58,680 bases of DNA from an uncultured Bacilli bacterium (GCA_934096535.1 CAKOMC010000002.1:1-58680); one strand, 5' to 3'; counted from the stretch's first letter, positions 16,474 through 25,013 are shown. A program made the numbers and translations. Notes: generated by a model not told the origin, from the sequence alone.

Positions 16474-18180
16474 ATGAAAATAAAATCCTTTTCTGTTTCA
16501 AATTATAGAAGTATTACTCGAGCACATAAAATAAAACTTCACGATTTAACCATTTTAGTTGGGAAAAATAACGAAGGAAAATCAAATATAATTAAGGCTT
16601 TATCGTTGAGTATGAAAATCTTGAATTCAAATGCTATGCTTGCAAAAAAGTATCGCCTTCCTTTTACAATAACTTCTAGATTTCTTGATAGTTATGATTA
16701 TAAATGGGTAAGAGATTTTCCAGTAGAAAGTCAGCAAAAAGAAGGCGGTAATAAAAGTACTAAATTTGAGTTGGAATTTGAATTAAATGATGATGAACGA
16801 AAAAAATTTAATAAAGAAGTAGGAACAACATTAACTACCTCTAATTTTGATGTAACAATTGAAATTGGCAACAATAATCATGCCGTAATAAAGGTAATGA
16901 AAAAAGGTTCAGCTAAAATAAAAGATAAGAGCATTAGTGTTTGTGAATTTGTAGCTGAAAATTTAGTTTTTAATTATATTCCTGCTATTAGAACCGAGAC
17001 TCAGGCTATTCGTTTAATTGAAGATACGATATCATCTGAATTAAAAACGGTTGAAGATAAAGAAGAGTATAAAAAGGCCATAGCTACTATTTCTAGATTG
17101 CAAAAGGAACCACTTGATAAAATTGCTACTAAGGTTAAAAAAACACTATCAGATTTTATACCATCAATTGAAGATGTTAAAATCGAAATTGAAGAAAATA
17201 TACGAAGGTATTCTTTAAGGAGAGATGTTGGTGTATTTATTAATGATGGAGTAATGACAAATATTGAATATAAAGGTGATGGTATTAAAAGTTTAGCTAC
17301 TTTAGCTATGTTAACAGACAGATATAATGTTGAACAGTCATCGATAATAGCGATAGACGAACCAGAGGCCCATTTGCATCCTGGATCTATTAGACAACTT
17401 AATACTGTTTTACAAGGACTTGTAAAAAATAATCAAGTAATTATATCAACTCATAATCCTTTATTTATAAATAAAAGCGATATATCATCTAATGTTATTG
17501 TTTCTTCTGGTAAAGCAACTCCAGCCAAGAGTATTAAAGATATTAGAGCTACCTTAGGTGTTGAGTTGTCTGATAATTTAATTTCATGTAATTTTATAGT
17601 ATTTGTAGAAGGTTTATCTGATAAGCGTATTATTGAAAGTTTATTGTGCTGTGATAAAGATATAAAAAGAGCAATAGATAATTCTTTACTTTCTGTTGAT
17701 GCTTTACATGGCACTGGTAATTTAGTTACAAAATTGTATGAAAGTCATAATACAATGTTTGATTATTATGCGTTTTTAGATGGAGATAGTGCGGGTAAAA
17801 GTGCATATAAGGAAGCCTTAGATAAAAAACTGATAAATTTATCACAAATATCTTTTACTTCCCGCAAGGGAAAAAAAGAATCTGAATTAGAAGATTTGAT
17901 TAATCCTGATATTTATCTCGAAAAAATAAATAGTGAATGTAGCATTAATATTACTAATGATGACCTTAAATCTATGAAAAAATGGTCTGAACAAATAAAA
18001 CAACTTTTCTTAGAAAAAGGCAAACCTTGGGATAAAAACATCGAAGATGAATTAAAAACTATCGTAGCCGACACAGTATGTGAAAAGATAAAAGAAGGCA
18101 ATGATGTATTATTAGATTTTGGCAAAGAATGTATTGAAACATTTATAGAAAATATTAAAAGATTTATTTCTAAGAATTAA
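16474..18180 (+). CDS. OLD-family ATP-dependent endonuclease (ABC ATPase plus TOPRIM)
   Basis: A 568-residue protein. The N-terminal ABC-type ATPase begins IKSFSVSNYRSITRAHKIKL with Walker A VGKNNEGKSNI (~residue 30), a signature-like region GDGIKSLATLAML (~270) and Walker B SIIAIDEPEAHLHPGS (~295), then the switch His in IISTHNPLF. The C-terminal TOPRIM nuclease is shown by FIVFVEGLSDKRII (~378) and YAFLDGDSAGKSAY (~435). The length fits class 1/2 OLD proteins including GajA, but there is no UvrD-like helicase (GajB) beside it. TTG 16456 is an alternative start. The 155-bp leader holds an imperfect AT-rich hairpin (ATCTA and ATGGCT pairing with AGCCAT and TAGAT). Confidence 0.9.
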   Translation: MKIKSFSVSNYRSITRAHKIKLHDLTILVGKNNEGKSNIIKALSLSMKILNSNAMLAKKYRLPFTITSRFLDSYDYKWVRDFPVESQQKEGGNKSTKFELEFELNDDERKKFNKEVGTTLTTSNFDVTIEIGNNNHAVIKVMKKGSAKIKDKSISVCEFVAENLVFNYIPAIRTETQAIRLIEDTISSELKTVEDKEEYKKAIATISRLQKEPLDKIATKVKKTLSDFIPSIEDVKIEIEENIRRYSLRRDVGVFINDGVMTNIEYKGDGIKSLATLAMLTDRYNVEQSSIIAIDEPEAHLHPGSIRQLNTVLQGLVKNNQVIISTHNPLFINKSDISSNVIVSSGKATPAKSIKDIRATLGVELSDNLISCNFIVFVEGLSDKRIIESLLCCDKDIKRAIDNSLLSVDALHGTGNLVTKLYESHNTMFDYYAFLDGDSAGKSAYKEALDKKLINLSQISFTSRKGKKESELEDLINPDIYLEKINSECSINITNDDLKSMKKWSEQIKQLFLEKGKPWDKNIEDELKTIVADTVCEKIKEGNDVLLDFGKECIETFIENIKRFISKN

Positions 18181-18312
18181 TTAAATAGATAATATATTTT
18201 TGTCAGTATCACAAATAATAATTGGTAATAATAAAGCATTAATTAATAAATAATCCATATTTAAAAGGTTTGATTGTTTAGAAGTTATATAATACCAAAA
18301 TTAATTAGTAAT

Positions 18313-18340
18313 AAGATGTTAAGAAGCGTCTTATTTTTTT
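18313..18340 (+). terminator. Intrinsic terminator after the OLD nuclease gene
   Basis: AAGATGT (18313-18319) pairs with GCGTCTT (18326-18332), including G-T pairs, followed by A and T7. Confidence 0.7.
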
Positions 18341-18416
18341 CTTAAGATAAAAATAAAGTTGAAATTTATGTTATAATCAAATAGAAATTATTGTTATTAG
18401 TTAGGAAGTGTTTAAT

Positions 18417-19997
18417 ATGTCTTATAGAAATTATTATAGGGTAGTAATATCTAATGATTTTTTAGGAGTTAGTAAAGAAATAAGTGCTCCAAATAGATAT
18501 GAGTTAGAAAGAAAAGTTGAAAACCAAAAAAGAATATGGCAAGAAAAAATGGACCGGGAAATAGTTAAACATAGTAAAGAACAAACAAAAAGACAGGCAG
18601 AGCGTTTAACCGAAAACGACCAAGAAATAATGAGTCAATATGAATCTATTATTAAAAATATTTGTAAAAAAAGTTCTAATGCATATTATGATTCATTATT
18701 AAAAAATGATAAATATAAACCATTTACTACCAAATTAATAGAGCCAGATTTAGAAAAAATTTATGCAGAGTTACAAGTTCCATATCCAAGTTTTTGGGAA
18801 AAAATATTTAAAAGTAAATTAGAAAAAAGATTAACCCAAGAAGAAAATGCTAAGGAATTATATAAAGCAAGAAAAGATTATTATGATAAAGAGTTAGAAA
18901 ATCAAAAAAGAATTTATGAAAATGAAAAAAATAAGTTTATAGAAGAACAAAATAATCATAATAAGACTATTTCTCAGAATAAAAATAAGTATCAGAATGG
19001 TGATATTCCAGAGATAGAAAAATATTTTTCATTTGTACTTGATAGTAGTATATATCCAGCAGAATTTATAAAAGACTTTGAATTGCAATATATTAAAGAA
19101 AATAAAATTTTAGTAGTATCATATTATTTGCCTAATGAAGACCTCGTTCCTAGAACAATTCAACATAAATATATTGCGACTAAAAATAAGATTGAAGAAA
19201 TTAAATTAAATGATAAAAAATTTGAAAAATTTTACAATGATGTTATATATATGTGCTCATTAAGAACAATTAAAGAATTATTTTCTTCAGACGATTTAAA
19301 TTATATAGATACGGTAGTTTATAATGGATGGTTAAAATATATTGATAAAAGCACAGGTAATAATGCTGAAAGCTGTATATTAACTGTTGAGGTAAATAAG
19401 AGTAGATTTGAGGAAATTAATTTAGATAATGTTGATTATAAGTCTTGTATTAAGGGATTAAAAGGTATTTTTGCTCCTAGTGCTTTAATGCTTACTCCTG
19501 TTGTTCCGTATTTGAATATAAATAGAAATGATAAAAGATTTATAGAGAGCAAAGAAGTTAATAATATAACAATGGACGGATTTAATTTGGCAACAATGCC
19601 TTGGGAAGATTTTGAATATTTTGTTAGAGAATTATTTGATAAAATGTTTAATGCCAATGGCGGTGAAGTAAAAGTAACTAGGGCCAGCCATGATGGAGGA
19701 GTTGATGCGATTGCCTTTGATGATTACCCAATAAGAGGTGGTAAGTTTGTTATTCAAGCCAAAAGATATAATAATGTTGTACCGGTTTCGGCAGTTAGAG
19801 ATTTATATGGAACAATGATTCATGAAGGGGCAACTAAGGGTATTTTAGTAACAACTAGCTTTTATGGAAAAGAATCTTATGATTTTGCCAAAGATAAGCC
19901 AATAACTTTAATAGACGGTCAAGCCTTACTAGGATTATTAAACAAATATGGATATTCAAATTTAACTATAAAAATTGATAAACATCAAGAAAATTAA
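18417..19997 (+). CDS. Mrr-type restriction endonuclease with long coiled-coil N-terminus
   Basis: A 526-residue protein; ATG 18417 is 8 nt after AGGAAG and preferred to GTG 18408. Residues ~25-195 are strongly charged coiled coil, and ~196-375 an unassigned mixed region. The C-terminal Mrr_cat domain (~385-515) reads MPWEDFEYFVRELFDKMF, GGVDAIAFDD, GGKFVIQAKRYNNVVPVSAVRDLYG and GATKGILVTTSFYG. It shows the PD-(D/E)XK core (Asp in GGVDA, then QxK). Mrr-type enzymes cut modified or foreign DNA. No methylase is nearby, as expected for a modification-dependent or abortive system. It has its own terminator-separated unit within the defence island. Confidence 0.88.
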   Translation: MSYRNYYRVVISNDFLGVSKEISAPNRYELERKVENQKRIWQEKMDREIVKHSKEQTKRQAERLTENDQEIMSQYESIIKNICKKSSNAYYDSLLKNDKYKPFTTKLIEPDLEKIYAELQVPYPSFWEKIFKSKLEKRLTQEENAKELYKARKDYYDKELENQKRIYENEKNKFIEEQNNHNKTISQNKNKYQNGDIPEIEKYFSFVLDSSIYPAEFIKDFELQYIKENKILVVSYYLPNEDLVPRTIQHKYIATKNKIEEIKLNDKKFEKFYNDVIYMCSLRTIKELFSSDDLNYIDTVVYNGWLKYIDKSTGNNAESCILTVEVNKSRFEEINLDNVDYKSCIKGLKGIFAPSALMLTPVVPYLNINRNDKRFIESKEVNNITMDGFNLATMPWEDFEYFVRELFDKMFNANGGEVKVTRASHDGGVDAIAFDDYPIRGGKFVIQAKRYNNVVPVSAVRDLYGTMIHEGATKGILVTTSFYGKESYDFAKDKPITLIDGQALLGLLNKYGYSNLTIKIDKHQEN

Positions 19998-20008
19998 TAA
20001 CCGTTGTT

Positions 20009-20086
20009 ATGAAGGGTATTTTAAAAAGATTAGAAAAATATGATAAAGAATTAGTAATAAAAACTAATGAATTAGAGGAACATTAA
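20009..20086 (+). CDS. Possible 25-residue leader peptide or gene remnant
   Basis: A short frame (MKGILKRLEKYDKELVIKTNELEEH) lies between the Mrr-type gene and the UDG-like gene and ends 1 nt before the next ATG. It is charged and helical, like a detached coiled-coil end. It has no good ribosome site, but its last codons contain GAGGAA, the ribosome site of the following gene. It may be a remnant or a coupling leader. Confidence 0.3.
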   Translation: MKGILKRLEKYDKELVIKTNELEEH

Positions 20087-20087
20087 T

Positions 20088-20630
20088 ATGTCATTAGAAA
20101 AAGTAGAAAACTGTAATAAATGTAGTTTATGTCAAAATCAAAGACCTTTATTAGATAAAGAAAATAGATGTGATGTTATGTGGGTGGGTTTATCGGCTAA
20201 AAGAGTTGATGATCTAAATAAATCTATTCCTCTAAGTAATGATACTAATAGTGGTAAAATTATTGAATTAATTGAACATGAATTACCAGATTTAAAATTT
20301 TATAAAACTAATTTAGTTAAGTGTTTGCCATTAGATGAAAATAATAAGTTAAGATATCCAACTTCCAAAGAAATGCAAGCTTGTATAAATAATTTACTTA
20401 TAGAAATAGATATCTTAAATCCTAAAATAATTCTGGTTTTAGGAAAACTAACCTTTAATTTTATTGAAAAGTATTTTATAAAAAATAATATAGATAAAAG
20501 TAAACTTACTTTTGCTGAACATCCATCTTATATTTATGTTTATAAAAGAAAATATATAGATGATTATATTAATAAAATTGTTGATATATGTATTCATCAA
20601 TGCTGCCAAAAAGGAACACTTAATAAATAA
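20088..20630 (+). CDS. Uracil-DNA-glycosylase superfamily Fe-S protein (family 4/5-like, divergent)
   Basis: A 180-residue protein. NCNKCSLCQNQRPL at residues 9-22 and CLPLDENNKLRYPTSKEMQAC at ~83-103 give the four-Cys pattern (C-x2-C...C-x~16-C) of [4Fe-4S] uracil-DNA glycosylases. Further matches are PKIILVLGKLTFNFI (~118) and EHPSY (~145), the usual HPS loop. Motif 1, usually GEAPG with the catalytic acid, is here MWVGLSAKRVDDL, so uracil excision may be lost or changed. In this defence context it might act on modified phage DNA; that is inference. It follows the nuclease gene by 90 bp. Confidence 0.75.
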   Translation: MSLEKVENCNKCSLCQNQRPLLDKENRCDVMWVGLSAKRVDDLNKSIPLSNDTNSGKIIELIEHELPDLKFYKTNLVKCLPLDENNKLRYPTSKEMQACINNLLIEIDILNPKIILVLGKLTFNFIEKYFIKNNIDKSKLTFAEHPSYIYVYKRKYIDDYINKIVDICIHQCCQKGTLNK

Positions 20631-20663
20631 TTGTGAATACTCGTCACATTTAACCATTTTACC

Positions 20664-20691
20664 TTTACAAACTAATTAAATATGCTATTAT
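20664..20691 (+). promoter_or_regulatory. Promoter of the secreted His-rich protein gene
   Basis: -35 TTTACA (20664-20669), 16-bp spacer, -10 TATTAT (20686-20691). The leader carries AAGTAGG before ATG 20733. Confidence 0.55.
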
Positions 20692-20732
20692 GAGATTGTT
20701 AGTTTAACTAATTAGAAGTAGGATTTATAATT

Positions 20733-21710
20733 ATGAAAAAGAGAGAAAAAATAATCAAAGGCTTAGTTTTTTTGAGTACTTTATTATTAAGTGTGAATGT
20801 TCAAATCGTAAATGCAACGGCAGGTAAATTAAGAAGTCGAAGTATCATAACCTGTAACGGTACTATGTATGGTAAACATGGAGATGGTCATTGGCACCAA
20901 GCGGTAAAACATAAAAGTGGATATTACCCAGTTGGCAGTCCTGTAACACCGCCCTGTTTAAATACTAATAATAGTAATAAAAATAATAACAGTATTAAAA
21001 GTAATAAAAAATCAAGTAGTAGCACTTCAGTTAACACAAAAACAGAAAAAAGGGCTAATCTGGATATTGAAAACATTAGAATAAATGATGAAAAAATAGA
21101 TACTATTAAAAATACTATGACTTACACAACTTATGCAGAAAATATTGATTTAGAAGTAATTCCCAAAGATTCGAAAGCTACTGTAAAAATTACTGGGAGT
21201 CTTGATAACTTAGAAGTAAATAAGCCAAGAAAAATAAATATAAGCATCACCAATTTAACAAAATCTAAAAATTATACTCTAAAAATTATTAGAAAAGTTA
21301 ATCTTGATACTGCTAAAATTAGTCTTAATAACAAAGAACTTGATTTAAGCAATGAAGATTTAAATATTACTGTAAAAGATAAAAAATTAAATTTTAATTT
21401 AGAAAATACTAAAGATATGGCATTAAAAATATATAAAAATGATAATGAGATAGTAGGAAATTCTGATACAATAGAGGAAACTGCAACTTATAAATTAGTT
21501 CTTAATACTACAGATAATCAAACTAAAAGTTTTAATTTAAAAGTTAATTATATAGAAGATAATACTAAAAAAATAACTGATTCTTCTAAAATAGATAATA
21601 ATAATTTAGAAAAAGAAAAGACTAATTCTAAAGAAGGTTTAGGAATAACTATTACTACCATATTAGCTATTACTTTTATTTATTGTTATTTAATAAAGAA
21701 TAAAAAATAA
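20733..21710 (+). CDS. Secreted, membrane-anchored protein with a His-rich CxG...HWH domain and a cadherin-like beta-sandwich
   Basis: A 325-residue protein with a signal peptide (residues 1-~28, cleaved near VNA). The next domain, ITCNGTMYGKHGDGHWHQA, is followed by KHKSGYYPVG and a second Cys (PPCL), so it probably makes a disulphide and has five close His able to bind metal. A low-complexity Asn/Lys/Ser linker (~80-105) leads to a cadherin-like beta-sandwich (NLDIENIRINDEKI...TYTTYAENIDLEVIPKDSKATVKI...KNYTLKIIRK, ~107-190). After a second beta region, a C-terminal membrane helix (GLGITITTILAITFIYCYLI) ends in KNKK. There is no LPXTG motif. It is probably a surface protein of unknown ligand. 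Confidence 0.75.
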   Translation: MKKREKIIKGLVFLSTLLLSVNVQIVNATAGKLRSRSIITCNGTMYGKHGDGHWHQAVKHKSGYYPVGSPVTPPCLNTNNSNKNNNSIKSNKKSSSSTSVNTKTEKRANLDIENIRINDEKIDTIKNTMTYTTYAENIDLEVIPKDSKATVKITGSLDNLEVNKPRKINISITNLTKSKNYTLKIIRKVNLDTAKISLNNKELDLSNEDLNITVKDKKLNFNLENTKDMALKIYKNDNEIVGNSDTIEETATYKLVLNTTDNQTKSFNLKVNYIEDNTKKITDSSKIDNNNLEKEKTNSKEGLGITITTILAITFIYCYLIKNKK

Positions 21711-21800
21711 AAATAGGAACATAATACTATAAATTGAAAGTTGATTATTAAAAAATTGATTTGTAGTTTAAATAAGACATAGAAATGGAGAATAAAATCT

Positions 21801-22238
21801 ATGACTAAATTAGATGAAAGAGAAAAACAATTAAAAGAAAATACGAAAAGGAATGAAAATTATCTAAAAATATTTGAAAAAAGCTTAGAAGAAAAACAGC
21901 TTACAGCTAAAACCATTAGAAAGCATGTATCTAACATTGATTTCTATTTAAACGATTATCTTACATATTATGATGAAATTATTAAAATGGAAGACGGCAC
22001 ACAGTATACCGGATCATTTCTAGGGGATTGGTTTATTAGAAAAGCTATGTGGGCTTCAAAGTCATCTATTAAAGAAATGGCTTCTTCTTTAAAAAAGTTC
22101 TATGAATATATGAGTGCATTGGGTTTCGTTAAAATAAGTGATTATCAAGAGATGTGTTATGAAATTAAAGATAACATGGATCTTTATCTTGAAAATTTAG
22201 AAGATTATGATAATGGTACTTTTGACTTTCTATTCTAA
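21801..22238 (+). CDS. Integrase N-terminal (SAM-like) domain-only protein
   Basis: A 145-residue helical protein. EEKQLTAKTIRKHVSNIDFYLNDYL resembles the core-binding (SAM-like) domain of tyrosine recombinases, and the middle SSIKEMASSLKKFYEYMSALGFV is its last helical hairpin. The catalytic domain is absent and the protein ends in an acidic tail (ENLEDYDNGTFDFLF). The GAATGGAG ribosome site suggests it is translated, so it is a stand-alone DNA-binding-like protein rather than an obvious fragment. Its role is unknown. Confidence 0.65.
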   Translation: MTKLDEREKQLKENTKRNENYLKIFEKSLEEKQLTAKTIRKHVSNIDFYLNDYLTYYDEIIKMEDGTQYTGSFLGDWFIRKAMWASKSSIKEMASSLKKFYEYMSALGFVKISDYQEMCYEIKDNMDLYLENLEDYDNGTFDFLF

Positions 22239-22290
22239 AAAGACCAAAATAGGCCTTATAAATTTACCATATATAAACTTAAAGGCCATA

Positions 22291-22321
22291 TTGACAAAAA
22301 ATATGTAAAAAATGCTGATAA
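22291..22321 (+). promoter_or_regulatory. Probable promoter of the sortase operon
   Basis: A consensus -35 TTGACA (22291-22296) is followed by a weak -10 (TGATAA, 22316-22321) at a long 19-bp spacing. Just upstream, GGCCTT and AAGGCC form an imperfect hairpin (about 22250-22290). Confidence 0.45.
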
Positions 22322-22378
22322 AACTTGCAAAATAAAAAACTTAATAGTAAAATGAAAAAAGAAGAGAGGAAGATGAAT

Positions 22379-22915
22379 ATGGAAAATATGAAGAAGTTTT
22401 TATTCTTATTTGTAGCTGTATTACTTACAACAGTAAGTGTAAATGCTATGTCTAAGGATGAATTAAAAGACAAACTAACAAAATCTTACACAATTAACGG
22501 AGTAACTTACCAATTAAATAATGGTAATGCCAATACGGTAAAAAGTTATTTAGAACAAAACGAAGTTAGTGAATCAGATTGCGACTATATTTCTGCACAA
22601 GTTGATAAAGCTGTAGAAATTATTGAAAAAGCTAATGTATCTGATTTATCTAAATTAAGTACAAGCACTAAAAATGAATTAAAAGCATTAGTAAATAATG
22701 TTGGTGCTAACACTAAAGTTCCAGTAAGCATTAATAATGGAAAATTATTCGTTGGTTATGTAGATGAACCTACTAAAGCATTCTACAATGACAAAGTAAA
22801 TGTTAAAACAGATGTTAAGTATACTAATGGAAACTTAGTAATTACAATTGCTTCAGTAGTTGCTATTATCGGAATCGCAACAATTGCTGTAAAAGCAAAA
22901 AAACAAAATGCTTAA
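22379..22915 (+). CDS. Exported protein encoded with the sortase
   Basis: A 178-residue protein. ATG 22379 lies 6 nt after AGAGGAAG and starts a clean signal peptide (MENMKKFLFLFVAVLLTTVSVNA); three upstream in-frame ATGs are less well placed. The mature part carries a helical ~60-residue region (VKSYLEQNEVSESDCDYISAQ) and a beta region. A C-terminal membrane helix (VITIASVVAIIGIATIAV) ends in KAKKQNA. No LPXTG lies before the helix (KYTNGN is nearest). It overlaps the sortase gene by 8 nt, so it is the likeliest partner or substrate. Confidence 0.75.
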   Translation: MENMKKFLFLFVAVLLTTVSVNAMSKDELKDKLTKSYTINGVTYQLNNGNANTVKSYLEQNEVSESDCDYISAQVDKAVEIIEKANVSDLSKLSTSTKNELKALVNNVGANTKVPVSINNGKLFVGYVDEPTKAFYNDKVNVKTDVKYTNGNLVITIASVVAIIGIATIAVKAKKQNA

Positions 22916-23561
22916 TTTACTGAAAAAAAGTGGGAAAGTGATTGTTAGAGAGTTAGCAATCGCTTTTTTCTTTGCTTCCCTCTTAGTCTTACTTGTTAAT
23001 TTTACCTTGAATGAGAAAATTGCTACCTATATCAATCTCTTTAATAAAGTAGCGGTAAGAGAGACTAAAAACACAACAAGTAGCGATTTATCCAATATTA
23101 AAATTGATTCCGAAACAAAAAGACTAAGTCCGATTCCCGCCTATGGCGAAACATTTGGTACTATAAATATTCCAGATATAGATAGAACTATTAAGCTATA
23201 TAATGGCGACTCCCTAAGTATTATTAAAAATGGGGCTGGGCGTTATATTGGGTCCTTTTTCCCAGGGGAAGGCTTACCAATTATCATTGCGGCTCATAAT
23301 AGTATGCGTGATTTTGGCCTTCTTCCTAAACTAGTAAATGGTTCCAAAATTTATATCGATACCTATTATGGTAAGTATACCTATGAAGTTTATGATTATG
23401 GAATTTATATTGATAAAGACCTTAATAAAAGATTTAATACCTTTTTAGAAGAAGATGGCGAAAGAATTTTATTATATACTTGCTATCCAATTAACGGTGT
23501 CGGGTATCGTTACCAAAGATATGTTGTGTTTGCTAAAAAAATAGAAGGGAAAGACCTATGA
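22908..23561 (+). CDS. Sortase, class-D-like
   Basis: A 217-residue transpeptidase that would attach surface proteins to the peptidoglycan. One N-terminal membrane anchor (residues ~10-33) is followed by the sortase barrel. GTINIPDIDRTIKLYNGDS and GRYIGSFFPGEGLPIIIAAHN carry the catalytic His, ILLYTCYPINGVG the catalytic Cys (YTCYP in place of TLxTC), and RYQRYVVFA the conserved Arg. The length and the single membrane protein upstream fit the class D group. It overlaps the neighbours on both sides (8 nt and 4 nt). Confidence 0.92.
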   Translation: MLNLLKKSGKVIVRELAIAFFFASLLVLLVNFTLNEKIATYINLFNKVAVRETKNTTSSDLSNIKIDSETKRLSPIPAYGETFGTINIPDIDRTIKLYNGDSLSIIKNGAGRYIGSFFPGEGLPIIIAAHNSMRDFGLLPKLVNGSKIYIDTYYGKYTYEVYDYGIYIDKDLNKRFNTFLEEDGERILLYTCYPINGVGYRYQRYVVFAKKIEGKDL

Positions 23562-24838
23562 AAACATTTTTAAGTTATACTATGAAATTTATTCAAAGTA
23601 TTAGTTTTTTCCTTCTAAGTTTGGGTCTTATTCTTATCCTTACGGTCTTTAATGAAGATTATGTTCTTGATTTATTAGATAATCATAACTATTATCAAGA
23701 ATTATATGATAATACCTTAGAAGAAGTATCATATTATTTAGAACAGTCGGGTTTAAATGAAGAAGTTTTAAAAAATGTTATTACTGTTAAATCTTTAAAA
23801 ACAAGTATCATTACTACTATTGATAATCTATATAATAATAAGAAAATAACTGTTGATACGGAAGAATTTCAAAAGAACTTAACGACTAATATTAATAATT
23901 ATATTAAAGATAATAATATTCGGGTTGATGATAAAGATACGGTAAATCTTTTAACTAAAAAATTAGTCAATATTTATGAAGAAGAAATATCTTATAATAA
24001 TACTTTTGAAAAGGTAAGACCACTATTTAATAAGGCGTATAAATTAACCAAAATAGTCTTAGTAATAAGTTTAATTACTTCAATAATTACTTATTTAATA
24101 AATCGTTATTTCTTTAAAGATCGTAATATTATTGCCTCTTTATTTACTAACTTTGTTATTCTAATTGGTTTAGTATTATATGTTAGATATACCATTAGTA
24201 TAAGTGATATTTTCTTTTATAACACCTCAATTAGTAATGTCTTAAAAGAATTTATTAATAGTGTTTTAAAATGCATGACGGTAACGGGAGTAGTATCCTT
24301 TATCTTAGGACTTCTTATAGTCTTTATAACTACGGGTACTTTTAAAGCGTTAAGACAAAATAAAAAGATATTTCATACTATTTTAGTTATTATTTGGATG
24401 GTTATAATATTTAACTTTTCTAGTCAAAATGGCCCTAAATCTACTAAGACTAGTGATGTTGTAACAAGTATGGTTGTAAATGTTACTACTAGTGTTACAA
24501 ATAAAGATATTCCTAGGGAAGAAGTAAAGCAAAGAATAGAAGATAGTACCTTTATAGTGCGGAAGATGGCTCATTTTACAGAATACTTAATTCTTGGAAT
24601 TTTAGTATTACAATTATTAAGTGATTATACGAAAATAAATAAAAGAGTCTTAATTATTAGCTTTCTTATTTGCTATCTTTATGCCATTAGTGATGAAATC
24701 CATCAAATATTTATTCCAGGAAGAACGGCTAAAGTATTAGATACCTTTATAGATGGAACTGGCTCTTTAGTTGGTATCATCCTTTATAGTATTTATTTTA
24801 ATAAATGTCGAAAAATGTCGGAAATTGAGGTACGATAA
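23558..24838 (+). CDS. VanZ-like membrane protein with N-terminal extension
   Basis: A 426-residue protein. An N-terminal membrane helix (residues ~8-28) and an extracellular helical region (~30-160) precede several more helices. The VanZ-like domain begins near residue 270 with ILVIIWMVIIFNFSSQNG and holds RKMAHFTEYLILGILV (~330), YAISDEIHQIFIPGR (~375) and DTFIDGTGSLVGI (~395), all family hallmarks. VanZ proteins affect glycopeptide tolerance by an unclear route. The 4-nt overlap with the sortase suggests a cell-envelope unit of three genes. Confidence 0.85.
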   Translation: MKTFLSYTMKFIQSISFFLLSLGLILILTVFNEDYVLDLLDNHNYYQELYDNTLEEVSYYLEQSGLNEEVLKNVITVKSLKTSIITTIDNLYNNKKITVDTEEFQKNLTTNINNYIKDNNIRVDDKDTVNLLTKKLVNIYEEEISYNNTFEKVRPLFNKAYKLTKIVLVISLITSIITYLINRYFFKDRNIIASLFTNFVILIGLVLYVRYTISISDIFFYNTSISNVLKEFINSVLKCMTVTGVVSFILGLLIVFITTGTFKALRQNKKIFHTILVIIWMVIIFNFSSQNGPKSTKTSDVVTSMVVNVTTSVTNKDIPREEVKQRIEDSTFIVRKMAHFTEYLILGILVLQLLSDYTKINKRVLIISFLICYLYAISDEIHQIFIPGRTAKVLDTFIDGTGSLVGIILYSIYFNKCRKMSEIEVR

Positions 24839-24887
24839 TTAGTTATAAAAATGTTTGGGTTTGTTATAATAATTTTAAGGAGAGTAT

Positions 24888-25013
24888 ATGTTATTGATAA
24901 TATTAATAGGTCTAATCGTTTTCATGCTATGGTGCATGTTAAAATGTAGTGCCGAGGCCCAAAAATTAGAAGATAAAATGTTAAAAAACACAATAAAAAT
25001 CAAGAAAAACTAA
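24888..25013 (+). CDS. Small 41-residue membrane protein
   Basis: A short gene with a consensus ribosome site (AAGGAGAG, 24878-24885) and ATG at 24888. The product MLLIILIGLIVFMLWCMLKC is one membrane helix followed by a charged tail (EAQKLEDKMLKNTIKIKKN). A TATAAT at 24865-24870 may serve as its -10. Function unknown; the gene sits between the sortase unit and the cps promoter. Confidence 0.55.
   Translation: MLLIILIGLIVFMLWCMLKCSAEAQKLEDKMLKNTIKIKKN

Noticed and set aside
16474..18180. Gabija system (GajA/GajB)
   Set aside because: GajA-like domain order is present, but no UvrD-like helicase gene follows, so only OLD family is claimed.
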